A stretch of 64,000 bases of DNA, taken from contig JAANDG010000109.1 of NCBI GenBank assembly GCA_036852015.1, forward strand, positions 124,001-188,000, given 5' to 3'. Source of the stretch: Pelodera strongyloides. Taxonomy: Eukaryota; Nematoda; Chromadorea; Rhabditida; Rhabditidae. The notes beneath the pieces are model-generated. The model was not told the DNA's origin. It saw only the letters and a list, made by a program, of their open reading frames with translations, and made no database searches. Shown here piece by piece: positions 55,101 through 61,100 of the stretch. The translations under genes and the position numbers were made by a program. Each line of letters begins with the position of its first letter. Position 1 is the stretch's first letter.

Positions 55101-58100
55101 AGGGTTTTTAGTCAAGTGTCCTCTTACAAGTACATTACGAGCCGCTTGAAATATATATGTTCCTTCAGCTTGTGGAACTCGATTCTTTGCGGTCTCGTAT
55201 CTATCAGCTGGAGTCGGAAGCTGAAAGTATGCACGTAGCATCAAGTGCAGATGAATGTACAGCTTTAGAACAACGAATCACTCGTTTGGTGAGTATGGAG
55301 CCTGTGAATTATTGCATTTTGTATGAAGTATGAAACTGGCCGGTGACTACTGTAAGTAAATTAGGTTTTATGCAAAACTACTGGTTGGGAAAGGGCAGTG
55401 TTATGATTGCAAATAGCTCATTCAATATTGCTATTTTTCTTCAGGAAGCGGAGGTGTCGGATGCAAACTCGGCGAAAGAAGCTTTGGCGAGAACATTGGC
55501 AGAAACACAAGAACGGCTTCAGGCTATGCAGAAGGTATCTTGTTATGGCTGTCCAAGTTCAGGTTGTCTATATTGGTACAGGTTAGTGATGTGAACTGTG
55601 GCAGTCCTGTCAGCTCAGCTCTTCGCGTTTCAGACTAGTAGAGGTAGAACTTGGAAAGAGATAGAGAGGGTTGGTTGGTTTAAAGCGAAATACCGGCCGG
55701 TTTTTGAAACGCATCACGCGCAACTGAATTCTTAGATATGCTAATTTCCTTGAATTTAGCTCGATTTTTTGTTCTAATTCATGCTCATTTGCATAAGCTG
55801 CATAAGTGTGATGTTGTACTCTATGTGTTTCAAAATCCGGCCGGTATTTCGCTTTAAAGTGGACTTTACTTCCCTACGAGGGTAGCGGTCGTTTATTATT
55901 TTTATGGAGAACGGGGATTGTAAAGCGGTAAGTTAATACTAATCTCTATCTGACAAACAAAGCGACAAACACACGATTGTGGTGTATTATCAAGCGTGTC
56001 TCGTTCTCTGTTCCTAAATGCAGGACCTGAAACATGACGATTTTAACGGATTTTTTTTCTTCATCATATTTGAGACGCATATTTTAATTTAATGCGCTAA
56101 TAAATGTTTTATTTTTAAAGGATCGCGATCATATCAAGAGGTTGTACGATGAGCTGCGCGCAAAGATTGCCGCGAGAAGGCGTGCCGCGGCAGCCGGAAC
56201 CCCATCTGGCCTATCTACGGGATCGCAAGGATGCGGGCTGTCAAGAAGGAGTTGCATTGCTTCGACGGTTGGTTATGTTTCTGATTGTAGACATTTTTGC
56301 TAGCGGGCCAGTGGGCGTTGGCCTCGTAGAACTGATACCATATTCACCACTTTGATTCCCTCGGGGAAATATTCCCTGGGAACGGAAAATAGCATACTAA
56401 CATATGCACACGGAGAAAAAAGACGGGGAATTCCCCATGGGGAATTGAGTGGTGAATTGGTTGGAGCACTGCCCGTCAACTTATACGAGATCCTGTTTTT
56501 TTTTGTGATGTCTGTTTTCTATTTGTTTTGATTTTACCAATGAAAATTGATATGTTGGGACGTATAATAAACGACAGAAGAAGATGTTCCAAGTACTTTC
56601 CAACTATAAGAGTGCATTGGTTAGTGATAGGCAGGTGTAAAGATGTCATGGCAGTGACTAAGATAGAAAAATTAAATGGTGATGGCTGAAGCTTGAACTT
56701 GATGATAAACCGAATGTTTCGCTATATCGATAAAAACCCGGGTGCGCTGTGAAAGGTATTGTGCGATTTTTTAGCCGTTGCAGTACACGTTCAATATTAA
56801 AGCGAAATACCGTTTTTTTTACGCGTGTGTCAAAAAACTGCAGCCCTATGCATCATATGCAAATGAACATTATTAGAATAAAAAATCAACCCCAATTATC
56901 ATGAATACGTAGCAATACAGTTATTTGAAATGTCGTTCGCTTTAATCATATTCATTCATAAATTCCATATCATTTCATCGTTCTCCCCCGCTGACGTCGG
57001 CCACGAACTCCTAGAAAATCGTGGCCTATCTGTGGCATTTTTCATAAAGACATTTGTATATAATACATGGGAATGTGCTACGTTTCAAGAACCTGCCGTT
57101 ATCTCTCTTTAAATCTTTCTGTTCAGGTTGATCACGAAATCCCAGAAGAGCCGATTGTTGACAGAGGCCAATCCAATTCCCCAGCCGCGGTGCAAGTTGT
57201 ACATGGATTCGGTTCGAGTTTTGCATCGGCCAGCAGCTCATCACAGGTACTGTGATTTTTTTTGTTTGTTTTGTGATTCATTCTTAGTAGTGTGTAGCAT
57301 TAATAGTGTGAAGTGTAACAACAATTTGAATGCAGTGTATATGATGCGTTGTGATTTTTTTTGTACCTGCTTACATTACTATGTTTGTTATTACTCATGA
57401 ATATAGTTAGTGCTTATTTTTAGTTGTAACTATTTGCTCTAGTCTGTTGAGAACTAAGGTAGGTTCGCTGGCACTCAATGAAGGGGTTGTTTTGTGAGAG
57501 ATTGCTTCGTTGCTTGTATTTTTATTGGAAGTTGGAAGTTTGGTGATGGATTATTTTTATTAACATGCGTTATTTACTCTCTCGTACTGCTAAGGACCTC
57601 TACGGACCATGTCATAAGCAAACTTTGAATTTGAACTTAACCCCATGGAATAAGGGCGCACGCTCTTGTAGCGTTAGCGTAAAAGATTTAGTTATTTATT
57701 TATTTATTATTATTTACTCTACATGGTACATAATTTTATTCGATGTTGAATATATGCTTCATATACTGGAATGTTGAAACTCCTCTTGCGAATTAAGCAA
57801 TTAAGATTGTGAACAAGTTAATTATTATGACGGAAAGACCTCTGACAAATGACTTTAGACTTTGTGATATGTATATTGCTTTGCAATTGTTCTTGTTGGA
57901 ACTGAATCGGGTGTCTGGGGAGTGGTGCTGAGAAAATTTGTCCTTTTTAATTAAACAGTTATTTATGTAGTTATTTGTTTGTCTCTTTGCATATTGAGTC
58001 TGTTTTCTGTTGGAAAATCGGTACCTTTCTCAGTCACTCGATTTGAGGTTTTAATGGGGAACTTGTATTTATATTTTTGTTTTATCGGAATTTTGGAGGC

Positions 58101-61100
58101 AGCTGGCCTGGAATTTGCATGAGATGTTGTTGGAATATAGTTGGATTTTGGATTACTGTATGTTCCAAGATGTTACTAACAAGAAGAGTAATTGGAATTG
58201 GAAAGACTAATTAGCATATTCAGAGTGACTGAGAATGTGTACTGTATTTCAGGGAGTGGCCACGCAGGATGCGTTTAGACGAAGAGGTGGCAGACATGCG
58301 GAGTAGGAGAATCAGAGTCAAGGACGTAGAAACTTGGAAAAGGAGGAAGATTGGAAAGTTACAGGTTGTAGACTGGCACTGTCTTTGGTTTCCTTTTGTA
58401 AGTTACTGTCGATCTCTATAACTTACGACAGTTGACTGTGTATGTTTTGTTTACAGTGTATGACCAGATTACTAATTACTGCTGTTTCTATATGATGTGT
58501 TTAGTTGTTGTCTGTAAGTGTAAGATATATCCAGCTTGTTATAAACTGTGGTCCTAACGTCCCCCACTTTAAGCGTTATGCAGTTAGTGTTTCAGTGTAC
58601 AATGAGGCAGCCATCTTGAGCCTAGAGTGGGTTTGAAGCTTGAATTTTGAGATTTGAAGTCGTCGTTGTACTTCCGCTTATGCTTATTAGTATATTTTAT
58701 AGTATGTGAATTGTGATTATTTCGGGATGTTACCTTTCTACTTTTGGAGTTTATTTTGCTCATTTTTTGTTGGAAAGTATTGAGAATATTTTGTATGATG
58801 AACTTTTATTGTTTTCTTTTTTTTCGTCTAGCTTTCCCACATATCTACGTCATATTTGCAAATGTGTTGGTTTATTAGCTCTTCCAAAAAATCGATCTAT
58901 TCTCGCTGTGATTCTTTTATTATTTCTCTTTTCACCTTTTGTTTTTAATATTTTTAATATCGTGGAACTTGTTTTTATTTAAAACAAAATAGCAGCCGGT
59001 TTTTTAAAACTCATCGTGGACAATTGAATTCTTACGTATTTGTGCTAAGTTGCTCGAATTTAGCTCTCGATTTTTTTTATTCTAATTTATGTTCATTTGC
59101 ATAAGTTGCATATGAATGCTGGCGTACGCGATGTGTTTCAAAGACCGGCCGGTATTTCGGATACAATAACGATGTTTTCAGTCAAATATACAATCATATT
59201 AACATGCGTAATTTATTGAATTAAGTGTATTAGTTAGACTATTGTTTACTATCTTCATTATTTAGGTGATAGTAAAATTAAGTAATTACTATTTATTACG
59301 TCAAAGCTATATTCTTAGTGAACCTATTGAAACTTGTAAAAAACATATTGAATATGATTCAAGCAAATTTTTAGATTTTGTTCTCTTTGAATTTCTAGGT
59401 GTTTGTAAATGGGTGTTATGTGGTTTTATTAACTGTCCTACATAGTAACGTTGTTCTGGTTTTTAATTCCTATTTTCGAAGAACAATGAAGTTTTATGTT
59501 TTAAAAACGTGTTTATGGTAGTTTGGTTGTCAGGCCTGCTTTTTACTTGTGGGACATGGTCTAGGAAGAGTTTGTATTTTGTTTTATGGTTGGGGGTGCA
59601 AGAAGCCGTCAGAAGACTGACTACGGTAATTGTATAGTGCTTGTTCGAGACGAGCAGCATTGCTCTTCTTGGTTGTTGTAATTTTTGTTGTCGTGTGATA
59701 GATGCCATGTTTCAAAGTCAGTATTTGAGGGGGGAACTTGGGATTAGAATTGATGCATCGGTAAGAGAACGTGTTTAAAGCAAAGTACGGGCCGGGTTTT
59801 GAAACGCATCGTTGACAACTGAATTCTTACGTATTTATGCTAATTTGCTCGCATTTACCTAGAATTTTTATTCTAATTTATGTTCATTTGCATAAGAATG
59901 CAGGTATACTCGATGTGTTTCAAATTCCGACCAGTGTTTCGCTTTAACGTTGAAGGTGGTTTTTTGTATGGGTGAAACTACGAGTTAGGATTTTTGAAAA
60001 TACACATATTATAGAATATATAGACTATATAAGTGGAGGGAGCTCCTTGAGGTTAGTCTCATGTCTAAAATATGATTTCAGGAAAACCAACTGTTGGAGT
60101 CGTACCGTCAGCTTGTGAGTGACGTCCTGACAAGAGTTGAAGAGTATCTGGAGAGAGCGGATACGAACGGACGTCTGGAGTCACTGGAACTGGGTTGGTT
60201 GGAACTTACGGTTTACTGTAGCCGCCGGTATCATCTTGTAGGGTATACCGGTGGTGTGGGTGTTCTGCGGACGTCTACGGTACAGTGTCGTTTGGTTTGC
60301 CTATGTTAGGTGTTCATATCATAGCTTGCAAGCTTATGCTGTACATTGGGCACGTAGTCCTTCCTTATATTATACAGTAGCTCGTGAACGATATCATTAA
60401 CTACTGCACATTGAAGATGGCTGGCTGTCTGGTTCGTTGTTTTCATATGTACGATGTGTTGTATATGAAAATTGTTGGTATTGCAACTCGTTATTATAGA
60501 ACGTGTGTGTTCCCGATTACTGAGTGCGGAGGAACGGATTTTGAAACAGGTTGAAGAGTTGTCAGACGAGGAGAATTGTACTGAAATGGCTCGCAAGAAG
60601 AAGGTGAAGGTGTGTGTTTCTTCAGAGAAGCTTTTCGATTACTATTACTCGTGTAATTTTTGTTTGGATTGGTGCTGGAGTTTACATAATTGGCAATTGG
60701 GTAGTTGCAATTGTGCACATTGCGCCAGCCGATTGCAAGAAGTGTGTTAGGAAACAGGTTATGTTATCAGACACGGCTGGTTCAAGAATTGGTTTGTTGG
60801 ATTTTGGCAGCACTGTAGCTTTCGGTAGACTATGCGCTATATTACGGTTTACCGCTGTCCGAACCTAGTGCTGGGTACGGTACACATTTTCGGTCCCCAT
60901 AGTCGAAACAGTATACTTGATTAACACACATGTTAGAATAGAATAACGTTGGGGCGTGGATGTTATGTGTCTGAATTCGTAATCGAATTGAAGCACAGCT
61001 ACTTTTTTGAATTGCTAGAGTTTAGGTCCTTTCGTCTCCCGTGGAGGTTGAGAAATCAGCAGCAGTTGAATTGTCATCTGAAGCCAAAGTCGGTGTTAAG

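Larger units (their letters stand above)
57247..60081. other. 2.8-kb intron of the coiled-coil gene
   Basis: It contains a SINE-like 3' tail (57580-57690), a candidate last exon (58253-58306) and two MITE A copies. Otherwise T-rich with no coding exon seen. Confidence 0.6.

Noticed and set aside
54747..55244. 165-codon minus-strand open frame
   Set aside because: It covers the U6 pseudogene, the retroposon tail and antisense of a real exon (55169-55288); an accidental frame.
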